A stretch of DNA of 64,000 nt from Roseomonas sp. AR75. GTDB taxonomy: Bacteria; Pseudomonadota; Alphaproteobacteria; Acetobacterales; Acetobacteraceae. Below are positions 24,637-32,767 of this stretch, in pieces; the stretch's first letter is position 1; the number at the start of each line of letters is the position of its first letter. Where the stretch lies: assembly GCF_005222815.1 (NCBI RefSeq), contig NZ_STGB01000006.1:372001-436000 (forward strand), read 5' to 3'. A model generated the notes under the pieces. The model ran no database searches and was not told the origin of the DNA. It saw nothing but the letters and a program-made list of their open reading frames with translations. Position numbers and translations under genes: made by a program.

Positions 24637-25046
24637 GCCGCCGCGACGCCGCCGCGCGCCGGCTCTATGCCTGGGAGGATGCGGTGGTCGCGCCGCGCGA
24701 CCGCAGCCTGGTGCCCTTCGCGCAGCTGCAGGCGCTGGTGGATCATGTCTGGGCGGCCGAGGGCCGGCACTTCCCGCCGCGCGTCCGCCCCCTGCCGAAG
24801 CAGGCGCGCCGCACCGTCGCCCGTGCGACGCGCACCGCCATCGAGGCCCCGGCGGAACTCGCCACCTGGGTGCTGCTGCACGAGCTGGCGCATGCGCTGG
24901 TCGCCGATGTGGACGGCAACGGGCTCGGCCACGGGCCTGACTTCGTCGGCACCTATCTGCGGCTGCTCGTCACCTATGCGCGCTTGGACAGTGCGATGCT
25001 GGAAGCGACGCTGCGCGAGGCCGGCCTCGCCTGGACGCCGGCCTGA
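24633..25046 (+). CDS. Putative zinc metallohydrolase, TIGR04338-like
   Basis: 137 aa. The motif LLHELAHALV gives HExxH, and a third candidate ligand is His in LGHGPDFVGTYL about 17 residues later. This is the pattern of small zincin-like proteins such as the TIGR04338 family. There is no signal peptide, so it is probably cytoplasmic. The ATG overlaps the DUF2786 stop. Substrate and true enzymatic activity are unknown. Confidence 0.7.
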   Translation: MSRRDAAARRLYAWEDAVVAPRDRSLVPFAQLQALVDHVWAAEGRHFPPRVRPLPKQARRTVARATRTAIEAPAELATWVLLHELAHALVADVDGNGLGHGPDFVGTYLRLLVTYARLDSAMLEATLREAGLAWTPA

Positions 25047-25052
25047 GGCCGC

Positions 25053-25658
25053 TCAGCCTTCCCTGCGGCGCACCGTTCCGGCCAGCCCCAACATGCCGAG
25101 CGCGCCGGCCAGCAGCGGCAGGCTCGCCGGCGCCGGCACCTCGGTCGCCGCGCGGAACACGACGGTGAGGGTGTCCTGGGTCGCCAGCGTGTAGACATAG
25201 CTGCCCGGCGTCACGCCCATGGTGGCGAAGTCGGTGCCGGTGAAGGTCATGCTGCCGGTCATCGCGTCGCCGCTGACGTAGGTGGCCTCCACCCAGAGCA
25301 GGCCGCCGCCCACGAGCCCGCCGAACAGGTGCAGCACGAGCCCCGATCTTGAATCCGCAATCGTGTTCGTCACACCTGGGCCGAAGGCGTCCGGACCGAG
25401 GACATCATAGCCGTTCGTGGCGGTGCCCGCTGCTTCCGCCGAGACGATCACCGCGAGGCTCGGGAAGATCAGCGCACCGCTCGTCAGGCCGCCGATCGGC
25501 GATGTTGCCGGCAGGTCGAGCGAGCCGGAGAGCGTGCCGACGACATTCCCGCCCTGCTCGACGAAGGTGAAGGTGGCCGCTGCGTCGGCCTTGCCCGCCC
25601 ACATTCCCCCGGCCGCCGCGAGCACCGCAGCCATCATTGCAGCACGCAGTCCACGCAT
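25053..25658 (-). CDS. PEP-CTERM-type exported protein 1
   Basis: 201 aa. The signal peptide is about residues 1-26 (MRGLRAAMMAAVLAAAGGMW...ADA). The C-terminus has the sorting tripartite signal: VPAPASLPLLAGALGMLGLA followed by the basic cluster VRRREG. Between them is a beta-rich domain beginning FTFVEQGGNVVGTLSGSLDL. The nearest gene on the same strand, 71 bases upstream, is a diverged copy with the same opening and tail, so the pair arose by tandem duplication. No exosortase lies in the window. The role may be in the cell surface or matrix. Confidence 0.8.
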   Translation of the reverse strand: MRGLRAAMMAAVLAAAGGMWAGKADAAATFTFVEQGGNVVGTLSGSLDLPATSPIGGLTSGALIFPSLAVIVSAEAAGTATNGYDVLGPDAFGPGVTNTIADSRSGLVLHLFGGLVGGGLLWVEATYVSGDAMTGSMTFTGTDFATMGVTPGSYVYTLATQDTLTVVFRAATEVPAPASLPLLAGALGMLGLAGTVRRREG

Positions 25659-25729
25659 CGCTCCGCTCCCCCTGTTCCGTGACGCGATCGTAAGGTGTGG
25701 TCGGGCCTGCGCGCAACCCCGGCGTGCAA

Positions 25730-26392
25730 TCAGCCTCGCCGGCGCACCACCCCGCACAGGGCCACCATGCCCAGCGCCCCGGCCAGCAACGGCAGGCTCG
25801 CCGGCGTCGGGATCGCCGCGCCGAGGTTGCGGAAGCTCAACGTGAAGGTGTCGCCGTTCGAGAGTGTCCAGACATGGTCGCCGAACGCCACGCCGAGCTC
25901 GGCCATGGTCGCGTTCAGGATCATCGTGCCGTTCATCTCGGCACCGCTGACGTAATCCGTGCCGACCGCGACGACGTTGTCGAAAAGCTGGATCACCGAG
26001 CCGAGCACGAAGGCCGGGACCGCTCCATTGCCGGATCCGAAATTGGCCGGGCCCGTGACCGTGTAGCTGGACAGGGTGTCGCCCGTGGGGCTGCCGGCCA
26101 CGAAATACGGGACATAAGGCGTGAAGGCGGCGGGCAGGGCCGGCATCGTTCCGGTGGGCGCCGGCAGGTCCAGGCTGCCCGACAGCGTGCCGACCGTGTC
26201 GCCGCCGGACTCCACGAAGATGTAGCTGGCGGCGGCGAGGGCCGGCCCTGCCGCGCCGATCCAGGAAGCCATCGCAAGTGCAGCCGCCGCGGCACAACAG
26301 CGCGTCATCGCGCGGCGGAAGCAGCGCGCGCCCCTGTCGCGGCCTGTGCCGCCACGGGCCGGCGCTGCACCCACCGCATGCATGAGCGGCAT
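25730..26392 (-). CDS. PEP-CTERM-type exported protein 2
   Basis: 220 aa from the ATG at 26392, which has GAGGAG eight bases upstream; an alternative ATG at 26308 would give 192 aa but has no ribosome site. After an extended N-region, a hydrophobic signal segment (AAAAALAMASWIGAAGPALA) precedes YIFVESGGDTVGTLSGSLDL, almost the same as its neighbour. The tail is IPTPASLPLLAGALGMVALC then VVRRRG, a PEP-CTERM-like sorting signal. No catalytic motif was seen. Divergent from the aldolase gene at 26533. Confidence 0.78.
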   Translation of the reverse strand: MPLMHAVGAAPARGGTGRDRGARCFRRAMTRCCAAAAALAMASWIGAAGPALAAASYIFVESGGDTVGTLSGSLDLPAPTGTMPALPAAFTPYVPYFVAGSPTGDTLSSYTVTGPANFGSGNGAVPAFVLGSVIQLFDNVVAVGTDYVSGAEMNGTMILNATMAELGVAFGDHVWTLSNGDTFTLSFRNLGAAIPTPASLPLLAGALGMVALCGVVRRRG

Positions 26393-26532
26393 TGTCCCGG
26401 CTCCTCGTTCCCATGCGTATCGTAACGGTGGTGTCGTGCAAGGAAAAGCGGCTGCTTGACGCAGGCGCCCGTCGAAGGCGAGGCTCGGCCCACAGGCGGC
26501 GCCAGCACCGCCGGGGAAGGAGACGTTGCCCA

Positions 26533-27474
26533 ATGGCGGTCCAGAAGCCCTGGTCCGGCGTCATCGCCGCGCCGTTCCTGCCCTTCGACACCGATCTCGC
26601 GATCGATTGGCGCACGCTCGAACGCTACATCGCATCCATCGCCGCCTCCGGCCCGCGCGCCATCGCGATGAACATGTCGGCGAGCGAAGCCTATTCGATG
26701 GAGCCGGAGGAACATGCGGAGGTCATCCGCGTGTGCAAGCGCGCGGTGGCCGGCGCGGTGCCGATCCTGTCGGGCATCACCAGCTCCTACAACGCGGGCG
26801 CGCGCCAGGCGGCACAGCGCATGCTGGATGCGGGCGCGGATGGCCTCGTCGTCTTCCCGCCACTCCCGATCACCCTGTTCAAGCCTGTCTCGCTGCAGAT
26901 GGTGGTGGATTTCCACGCCGCCGTGACGACGGCGGCGGATGTGCCGGTCTTCGCCTTCCAGACGCCGACTTCGCCCTATCCCGCCGGCGCGACCGAGGCG
27001 CTGTCGCGCCTGCCCGGCATGGTGGGGATCAAGGATGCGGGCTTCAGCGTGGAGGGCACCTGGCAGACCATCCAGGAAGCCAAGGCGGGCGGCGATGCGC
27101 TGGCCGTGCTGACCGGCAGCGACACCTTCATCCTCGAAGCCATGCTGATGGGCTGCGATGGCGCGCTGATCGGCTATGCCGGCACGGCGACGACGGAGCT
27201 GATCCGCATGCACGAGCATGCGCGCGCCAACCGCGTGGCGGAGGCATACGAGATCTGGCGACGCCTGGCGCCGCTGGCGCAGGAATGCTGGAAGGCGCCG
27301 CTGATCAATTACCGCGTGCGCGTGAAATACGCGCTGCTGCGCCAGGGCATCTTCCCGAACGCGCTGTCGCGCCCGCCGCAGCCCGCGCTGACCGAGGAAG
27401 ACCGCCGTGCGGTGGACGCGCTGTTCGCCGCGCATCGCTACGATGATCCGCGCTACCTGCCCGGCGCGCGCTGA
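26533..27474 (+). CDS. Dihydrodipicolinate synthase / N-acetylneuraminate lyase family aldolase
   Basis: 313 aa. It is a class I aldolase TIM barrel. Lys167 in MVGIKDAGFS is the Schiff-base lysine, and the N-terminal WSGVIAAPFLPFD is typical of the family. It is unlikely to be the housekeeping DapA: the next gene encodes a TctC solute-binding protein, and aldolases paired with such proteins usually serve in catabolism of keto or sugar acids. A good ribosome site (AAGGAGA) precedes the ATG at 26533. The substrate is unknown. Confidence 0.85.
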   Translation: MAVQKPWSGVIAAPFLPFDTDLAIDWRTLERYIASIAASGPRAIAMNMSASEAYSMEPEEHAEVIRVCKRAVAGAVPILSGITSSYNAGARQAAQRMLDAGADGLVVFPPLPITLFKPVSLQMVVDFHAAVTTAADVPVFAFQTPTSPYPAGATEALSRLPGMVGIKDAGFSVEGTWQTIQEAKAGGDALAVLTGSDTFILEAMLMGCDGALIGYAGTATTELIRMHEHARANRVAEAYEIWRRLAPLAQECWKAPLINYRVRVKYALLRQGIFPNALSRPPQPALTEEDRRAVDALFAAHRYDDPRYLPGAR

Positions 27475-27490
27475 GGGAAGGGAATACACC

Positions 27491-28456
27491 ATGCGCATCC
27501 CGCGCCGCGGCCTGGCCGCGCTGCTGACGCTCGCCGCGCTGCCCGCGCGCGCCGAATCCTGGCCGCCCGCCAATCTCCGCCTGATCCTGCCCTACCCGCC
27601 CGGCGGGGTCGGCGATCTCACCGCGCGTCTTCTGACGCAGCACATGCAGGAGGCGATCCCGACGCGCATCGTGGTGGACAACCGCGGCGGCGGCGCCACG
27701 GTGCCGGGCACGCGCGCGATCCAGGCCGCGGCGCCGGACGGCACGACGATCGGCATGGTGGACAACGCCTTCACGATCAATCCCGGGCTGATGGGCGCGG
27801 ACCTGCCCTATGACCCGCTGCGCGACTTCAGCTTCATCAGCCATGTCGCCGCGGCACCGATGGTTCTGGTGGTGCATCCCTCGCTCGGCGTGACCGACGT
27901 GCAGTCCTTCATCGCGCTGGCGAAGCAGCGTGGCGATTCCCTCGCCTTCGGCTCGGCCGGCAACGGCACGCCGGTGCACATCGCCGGCGAGCTGTTCCGC
28001 CGCGCCGCCGGAATCACCTGGACGCATGCACCCTATCGCGGTGCCGGGCCGATGATGACGGACCTGGTTGCCGGCACCGTGCAGGTCGCCTTCGCCACCG
28101 TGCCGACCGCGCTGGCCCAGGCGCGCGACGGCCGCATCCGCGTCCTCGCCGCCTCGGGGCGGGAGCGCCCGGCGCTGATGCCGGATGTGCCGAGCATGGC
28201 GGAGGCCGGGCTGCCGGATGTGTCGATCCGGGTGAATCTGGCGCTCGTCGGCCCCGCGGCGCTGCCGCCAGAGCATGTGAACGGGCTGTCGGCGACGGTG
28301 AAGCGGGTTCTCGCGCAGCAGGCGGTGCAGGAAAGGCTGCGCGCGCTGGGGCTGGTGCCGGTCGGCAGCACGCCCGACGAATTGCGCGCGCTGTTCGCAG
28401 CGGAGATCGCGCAGATGGCGGCGGTGATCAAGGAGGCCGGGATCAAGCCGGGGTAG
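27491..28456 (+). CDS. TctC/Bug-family periplasmic substrate-binding protein
   Basis: 321 aa. The signal peptide (RRGLAALLTLAALPARA) is followed by LRLILPYPPGGVGDLTARLL, the Bug-family ligand loop, and later YRGAGPMMTDLVAGTVQ and MPDVPSMAEAG, also family signatures. It is 16 bases after the aldolase gene and likely in one operon, so the ligand may be the aldolase substrate or a precursor. No membrane components are present nearby. It is convergent with phaR. Confidence 0.9.
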   Translation: MRIPRRGLAALLTLAALPARAESWPPANLRLILPYPPGGVGDLTARLLTQHMQEAIPTRIVVDNRGGGATVPGTRAIQAAAPDGTTIGMVDNAFTINPGLMGADLPYDPLRDFSFISHVAAAPMVLVVHPSLGVTDVQSFIALAKQRGDSLAFGSAGNGTPVHIAGELFRRAAGITWTHAPYRGAGPMMTDLVAGTVQVAFATVPTALAQARDGRIRVLAASGRERPALMPDVPSMAEAGLPDVSIRVNLALVGPAALPPEHVNGLSATVKRVLAQQAVQERLRALGLVPVGSTPDELRALFAAEIAQMAAVIKEAGIKPG

Positions 28457-28472
28457 GATAGGGCGACGCGCC

Positions 28473-29081
28473 TTACTCCGGCTTCTTGCCGCCCTGCAGC
28501 GTTTCCAACTGCCGGCGCAGCCGCTCCACCTCGGCCTGCAGCGCGACGATCCGCGCGGCCTCCCCTTGCGGCTCCGCCGGGTCCTGCCCGGCGCGGAAGG
28601 GCGCGAACAGGGTCATGGCGCGCTCCATCATCGCCATGTTCTGCTTGCCGATCTCCTCAAGCCCGCCGAACGGGTTGAACCCGCCCATGGACTGCTCCAT
28701 CGCCCGGCGCATCTGGTCCTGCTGGCGGGAGAAGGCGCCCATGACGTTCTCCAGGTAGCGCGGCACCAGGGACTGCATGCTGTCGCCGTAAAAGCCGATG
28801 ATCTGGCGCAGGAAGCTGGTGGGCAGCAGGCTCCGGCCCTTCGCCTCCTCCTCGACGATGATCTGGGTGAGCACGGAACGGGTGATGTCCTCGCCGGATT
28901 TCGCGTCGTAGACGACGAAGTGCCGACCCTGCCGCACCATCGTCGCCAGGTCGTCGAGCGTCACGTATGACGAGGATTCCGTGTTGTAGAGGCGCCTGTT
29001 CGCGTATTTCTTGACCACGACCGGCGGGGAGGCCGGCGTTTCGGCCGGAGCCGCCGGGGGGAGTGTGGTGTCTTGTGACAT
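28473..29081 (-). CDS. phaR: Polyhydroxyalkanoate synthesis repressor PhaR
   Basis: 202 aa. The N-terminal PHB/PHA accumulation regulator DNA-binding domain is clear: VVVKKYANRRLYNTESSSYV, then LATMVRQGRHFVVYD. The second domain (TRSVLTQIIVEEEAKG and LRQIIGFYGDSMQSLVPRYL) and a C-terminal coiled coil (VALQAEVERLRRQLETLQ) complete the usual PhaR layout. PhaR represses phasin and PHA genes when no granule is present. The ATG at 29081 was chosen (MSQDTTLPP). It is divergent from the PHA synthase genes. Confidence 0.93.
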   Translation of the reverse strand: MSQDTTLPPAAPAETPASPPVVVKKYANRRLYNTESSSYVTLDDLATMVRQGRHFVVYDAKSGEDITRSVLTQIIVEEEAKGRSLLPTSFLRQIIGFYGDSMQSLVPRYLENVMGAFSRQQDQMRRAMEQSMGGFNPFGGLEEIGKQNMAMMERAMTLFAPFRAGQDPAEPQGEAARIVALQAEVERLRRQLETLQGGKKPE

Positions 29082-29230
29082 GCTGTCGCCCGCCTTCCGC
29101 GCGGCCGTTCCGCCGCATGATGCGGATGCTAACATGGGCTGCGCTGCGGTGCGAAATGCCCGATGCGTACCGCGGGCAATTCGCGCAGGGCGAGTTCCCG
29201 TCCCATGTGCCGGGACGCTAGAAGTGCGGC

Positions 29231-29689
29231 ATGACCGGGGATCCCCCCAAACCCGACGACGCCGAGATCGAGCGACTTGCCGAGGACTGGATCACGCTCT
29301 GGCAGAGCGAGATCGCCGGTCTCGCGGCCGATCGCGAGGCCGCCGAGGCCTGGGCCGCCGCCACCTCCGCCTGGGCGGCGCTCGGCGCGGCCTGGCTGCG
29401 CGCGGCCGCGGCGCCGCCCTTCGGCCGCCCGCCCCCGGCCTGGCCCTTCCCAACCCCATTCCCCGGCCCGTTCGGCCATGACGGCGCCGCTGCGCCGCCG
29501 CGGACCCCGGCCGCTGCCGCTCCATCTGCTGATGGGAGCGAGCCGGGGGTGGCTGGCGCTGGCCGGGACGATGACGCAGTCCGCCAGCGCCTTGCCGAGC
29601 TGGAACGGCGGCTTGCCGATCTCGAAGGCGGGCCAGGCGGAACAGGCGCGGATCCTCGGTCGCCTCGCCGACGGAAACCACGCGCCTGA
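29231..29689 (+). CDS. Small PhaE-like protein overlapping phaC
   Basis: 152 aa. No clear family. The first half is alpha-helical and Ala/Trp-rich (DWITLWQSEIAGLAADREAA), then comes a Pro-rich linker, then a coiled coil (AVRQRLAELERRLADLEGG) and a basic tail. This arrangement is reminiscent of PHA synthase accessory subunits (PhaE/PhaR type), but similarity is weak. Codons before 29478 have the strong GC third-position bias of real genes. From 29478 to 29689 it shares DNA with phaC in another frame, where the phaC frame has the higher third-position GC. Either the two genes truly overlap, or phaC starts later. Confidence 0.5.
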   Translation: MTGDPPKPDDAEIERLAEDWITLWQSEIAGLAADREAAEAWAAATSAWAALGAAWLRAAAAPPFGRPPPAWPFPTPFPGPFGHDGAAAPPRTPAAAAPSADGSEPGVAGAGRDDDAVRQRLAELERRLADLEGGPGGTGADPRSPRRRKPRA

Positions 29690-30716
29690 GCAGTTCCGGG
29701 CGGCGGTGCTGCGCCGCCTGCTGCGGGAGGACCGGGCGCTGCTGGCCGGCATCGCCGCCTATCGCCGCCATCCCTACACCCGCCGCCTGTCCGACCCGCC
29801 CGTGCGCTGGTCGGAGGGCGGGTCGCGCCTGCTGGACTATGCCGCGCCGGGCGCCGCGGGTCCGCCGGTGGTCTTCGTCCCTTCCCTGGTCAACCGTGCC
29901 TATGTCCTCGACCTCGACGAACGCAATTCGCTGCTGCGCTTCCTGGCGGGGCAGGGGGTGCGGGCCATGCTGCTGGACTGGGGCTGGCCGGGTGAGGCCG
30001 AGCGCCCGTTCACCCTGACGGACTATGTCGCCGGGCGGCTGGAGCGGGCGCTGATGGCGCTGCCGGAGCCCGCGGTGGTGGTGGGCTACTGCATGGGCGG
30101 GCTGCTGGCGCTGGCGGCCGCGCTGCGCCGGCCGGACCGGGTCCGCGCGCTCGGCCTGCTCGCCACGCCCTGGGACTTCCACGCGACGCCGGAGGAGACC
30201 ACGCGCGCCGCCGCTGCCGCGGCGCTGCTGCCGGGGCTCGAGCCGCTGATGCAGGCCACCGGCACCCTGCCGGTGGACGTGATCCAGACGCTGTTCGCCG
30301 GCCTCGACCCTTGGGGCATCCCGCGCAAGTTCAGGGCTTTCGCCCGGCTGGACCAGGCCTCCCCCCGCGCCGCCCTGTTCGTGGCGCTGGAGGATTGGCT
30401 GAACGATGGCGTGCCCCTGGCTGCCCCCGTGGCGCGGGAGACGCTGGGCGGCTGGTATGGCGCGAATGCCCCGGCGCGGCTCGCCTGGCGCGTCGCCGGC
30501 GCGGCGGTGGACCCGGCCGAGGCGCGGCTGCCCGCCTTCGTCGCCATTCCCCATCGCGACAGGATCGTGCCGCCCGCCTCCGCCAGGGCGCTTGCCGCAA
30601 GGCTGCCGGCGGCGCGGGTGCATGAGGCCGAGGCCGGGCATATCGGCATGGCCGCGGGCAGCGCGGCGGAAGCGGCACTCTGGCGCCCGCTGCTGGCATG
30701 GCTGCAAAGCTTGTAG
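29478..30716 (+). CDS. phaC: Poly(3-hydroxyalkanoate) synthase PhaC-like
   Basis: 412 aa from the ATG at 29478. It is an alpha/beta hydrolase-fold polymerase of 3-hydroxyacyl-CoA. The lipase-like box GYCMGG has Cys205 as nucleophile (Cys instead of Ser marks PHA synthases), with Asp361 (HRDRIVPP) and His388 (AGHIGM) completing the triad. VVFVPSLVNRAYVLDLDERN and MLLDWGWPGEAERPFTL are synthase signatures. It is shorter than class I enzymes (about 590 aa) and near class III PhaC length, which fits the small helical partner upstream. A start after 29689 (GTG near 29706) cannot be excluded. Confidence 0.85.
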   Translation: MTAPLRRRGPRPLPLHLLMGASRGWLALAGTMTQSASALPSWNGGLPISKAGQAEQARILGRLADGNHAPEQFRAAVLRRLLREDRALLAGIAAYRRHPYTRRLSDPPVRWSEGGSRLLDYAAPGAAGPPVVFVPSLVNRAYVLDLDERNSLLRFLAGQGVRAMLLDWGWPGEAERPFTLTDYVAGRLERALMALPEPAVVVGYCMGGLLALAAALRRPDRVRALGLLATPWDFHATPEETTRAAAAAALLPGLEPLMQATGTLPVDVIQTLFAGLDPWGIPRKFRAFARLDQASPRAALFVALEDWLNDGVPLAAPVARETLGGWYGANAPARLAWRVAGAAVDPAEARLPAFVAIPHRDRIVPPASARALAARLPAARVHEAEAGHIGMAAGSAAEAALWRPLLAWLQSL

Positions 30717-30778
30717 CGGACGCTGCGGCGCACCAAACTGCGGCCAACGCCAGATCCTGAGGAAGGGAAGCACCTCCC

Positions 30779-31954
30779 ATGACCGAGATCGTCATCGCCT
30801 CCGCCGCACGCACGCCGGTCGGGGCCTTCAACGGGGCCTTCGCCAGCCTGCCCGCCCATGCCCTCGGCACCGTGGCCATCAAGGCCGCGCTGGACCGCGC
30901 CGGGGTGAAGCCGGAGGAGGTGGACGAGGTGATCCTCGGCCAGATCCTGACCGCCGGCGAAGGCCAGAACCCCGCCCGCCAGGCCTCGGTGGCCGCCGGC
31001 ATCCCGGTGGAGCGCACCGCCTTCGGCATCAACCAGCTCTGCGGCTCCGGCCTGCGTGCCGTGGCGCTCGCCGCGCAGCAGATCGCCACCGGCGACGCCG
31101 CGATCATGGTCGCCGGCGGGCAGGAGAGCATGACCCAGGCGCCGCACTGCGCGAATCTGCGCGCCGGCCAGAAGATGGGCGGGCTGGAGCTGGTGGACAC
31201 CATGCTCAAGGACGGCCTGTGGGACGCCTTCCAGGGCTACCACATGGGCAACACTGCCGAGAACGTCGCGCAGAAATACCAGTTGACCCGCCAGGAACAG
31301 GACGAGTTCGCCGCCGCCAGCCAGCGCAAGGCGGGCGAGGCGATGAAGGCCGGCCGTTTCAAGGACGAGATCGCGCCGGTGACGGTGAAGACCCGCAAGG
31401 GCGAGATCGTGATCAGCGAGGACGAGTATCCGAAGCCCGACACCACCATGGAGATCCTGGCCAAGCTGCGCCCCGCCTTCGCCAAGGACGGCACGGTCAC
31501 GGCCGGCAATGCCTCCGGCATCAATGACGGCGCGGCCGCGGTGGTGGTGATGAGCGCGGCCGAGGCGGCGAAGCGCGGCATCACGCCGATGGCCCGCATC
31601 GTGAGCTGGGCGACGGCCGGCGTCGATCCCGCGATCATGGGGACGGGGCCCATCCCGGCCAGCCGCAAGGCGCTGCAGAAGGCCGGCTGGTCCATCGACA
31701 CGCTCGACCTGATCGAGGCGAACGAGGCCTTCGCGGCGCAGGCCTGCGCGGTGAACAAGGATCTGGGCTGGGATCCGGCGAAGGTGAACGTGAATGGCGG
31801 CGCGATTGCGCTCGGCCATCCCATCGGCGCCTCGGGCGCGCGCGTGCTGAACACCCTGCTGTTCGAGATGCAGCGCCGCGGCGCCAAGCGCGGCCTGGCC
31901 ACGCTGTGCATCGGCGGCGGCATGGGCGTCGCGATGTGCATCGAGCGCGCGTAG
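30779..31954 (+). CDS. phaA: Acetyl-CoA acetyltransferase (beta-ketothiolase)
   Basis: 391 aa. It condenses two acetyl-CoA to acetoacetyl-CoA for PHB synthesis, or does the reverse. Cys88 (NQLCGSGLRA) is the acylated nucleophile, and His347 (ALGHPIGASGAR) and Cys377 (CIGGGMG) complete the thiolase active site. The length is standard. A purine-rich ribosome site (GAGGAAGGGAAG) precedes the ATG. It follows phaC by 62 bases. The reductase phaB, which would complete the pathway, is not in this window. A hairpin overlaps the stop codon. Confidence 0.95.
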   Translation: MTEIVIASAARTPVGAFNGAFASLPAHALGTVAIKAALDRAGVKPEEVDEVILGQILTAGEGQNPARQASVAAGIPVERTAFGINQLCGSGLRAVALAAQQIATGDAAIMVAGGQESMTQAPHCANLRAGQKMGGLELVDTMLKDGLWDAFQGYHMGNTAENVAQKYQLTRQEQDEFAAASQRKAGEAMKAGRFKDEIAPVTVKTRKGEIVISEDEYPKPDTTMEILAKLRPAFAKDGTVTAGNASGINDGAAAVVVMSAAEAAKRGITPMARIVSWATAGVDPAIMGTGPIPASRKALQKAGWSIDTLDLIEANEAFAAQACAVNKDLGWDPAKVNVNGGAIALGHPIGASGARVLNTLLFEMQRRGAKRGLATLCIGGGMGVAMCIERA

Positions 31955-31979
31955 CGCTCCTGGGCGAAGGCAGGAGCGC
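31954..31979. terminator. Hairpin between convergent phaA and tetR
   Basis: GCGCTCCTG and CAGGAGCGC form a perfect 9-bp stem with an 8-base loop, starting at the last base of the phaA stop. A further inverted repeat (GCGCCT/AGGCGC) follows at once. It sits between two convergent genes and could work in both directions. Confidence 0.6.
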
Positions 31980-31984
31980 CTGAC

Positions 31985-32680
31985 CTAGGCGCCTCCGCGC
32001 CCGCTTCTACTCTCCCTCCCCCGCTTTGCGGGGGAGGGTCGGGGTGGGGGCACGACCGACGCTCTCCCAATCCCGCTCCCACCCACGCACGCCGCGACCA
32101 CCAGCCCCACCACATCCTCCGCCACTTGCGGCGACCACAACGCGCCGACACCCTCCGCCCGCAATGTGCTGAACCCGTGCACCGCGGACCAGGCCAGTGC
32201 GAGCCGCGCCCGCCGCGCGCGCGGATCCATCCCCGGCACCGCCGCCGCCATCGCCTGGTCCAGCACCGCGAAAGCGTCCTCCGCCGCGGCGCGCCAGGCG
32301 GGATCGCCCCGGTCGATCAGGTCGGTGCGGAACATCAGCCGAAAATGGGCCGGGTTCGCCTGCGCGAAGCCGATATAGCCCCGCCCCGTCGCCGCCAGCC
32401 GCGCTGCCGCATCCGCTTCGGCCGGCAGCGCCGCGACCTCCGCGCGCATCGTCGCGGCCAGCCTTGCCTCCCCTTCCGTGACGAAGGCCGTCAGCAGGCC
32501 GCGCTTGTCGCCGAAATGCGGCGCGGCGGCGGAGTGCGAGACGCCCGCGCGCCGCGCACATTCGCGCAGGCTGACCGCCTCCGGCCCCGCTTCCCGCACG
32601 ATGTCCGCGACCGCATCCAGCAGGGCGCGCCGCAGGGCGCCGTGATGATGCCGTCCTGCCCCCTTCGGTGTGACCGCCAT
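31985..32680 (-). CDS. TetR-family regulator
   Basis: 231 aa. The N-terminal helix-turn-helix (VSLRECARRAGVSHSAAAPH then FGDKRGLLTAFV) is TetR type. The ligand domain contains YIGFAQANPAHFRLMF, seen in the TetR_C_33/WHG-like group. The ATG at 32680 was chosen; one at 32701 adds seven residues with no better ribosome site. The last ~25 codons (VVPPPRPSPAKRGRESRSGR) are a translation of the REP-like repeat at 32014-32050, so the natural C-terminus has probably been extended by the repeat. Divergent from the 32768 gene across an operator-like palindrome cluster. Confidence 0.88.
   Translation of the reverse strand: MAVTPKGAGRHHHGALRRALLDAVADIVREAGPEAVSLRECARRAGVSHSAAAPHFGDKRGLLTAFVTEGEARLAATMRAEVAALPAEADAAARLAATGRGYIGFAQANPAHFRLMFRTDLIDRGDPAWRAAAEDAFAVLDQAMAAAVPGMDPRARRARLALAWSAVHGFSTLRAEGVGALWSPQVAEDVVGLVVAACVGGSGIGRASVVPPPRPSPAKRGRESRSGRGGA
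32014..32050. repeat. GC-rich REP-like hairpin element, copy B
   Basis: CCCTCCCCCGC and GCGGGGGAGGG form a perfect 11-bp stem with a TTT loop, followed by TCGGGGTGGGGG. It matches copy A at 23816-23853 except for small changes in the stem and loop. It is inside the 3' end of the tetR reading frame. Confidence 0.75.
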
Positions 32681-32716
32681 GCCATGATCCTGGCCTCGCA
32701 TGCAAAACTTGACAAC

Positions 32717-32753
32717 GGTCAGTTGATTGGGCGAAAAACTGACCATTGGTCAG
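32717..32753. promoter_or_regulatory. Candidate TetR operator with three half-sites
   Basis: GGTCAGTT (32717-32724) and AACTGACC (32737-32744) are inverted repeats 12 bases apart, and a third half-site GGTCAG (32748-32753) forms CTGACC-ATT-GGTCAG with the second. The cluster lies between the divergent tetR (32680) and 32768 starts, the usual place for a local TetR site. A TTGACA sequence at 32709-32714 could be a -35 element. Confidence 0.55.
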
Positions 32754-32767
32754 ATCCGGGAGGCTCC

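Noticed and set aside
26534..27474. Housekeeping dapA
   Set aside because: The neighbour is a TctC binding protein and no lysine genes are nearby; the family call is kept but not the symbol.
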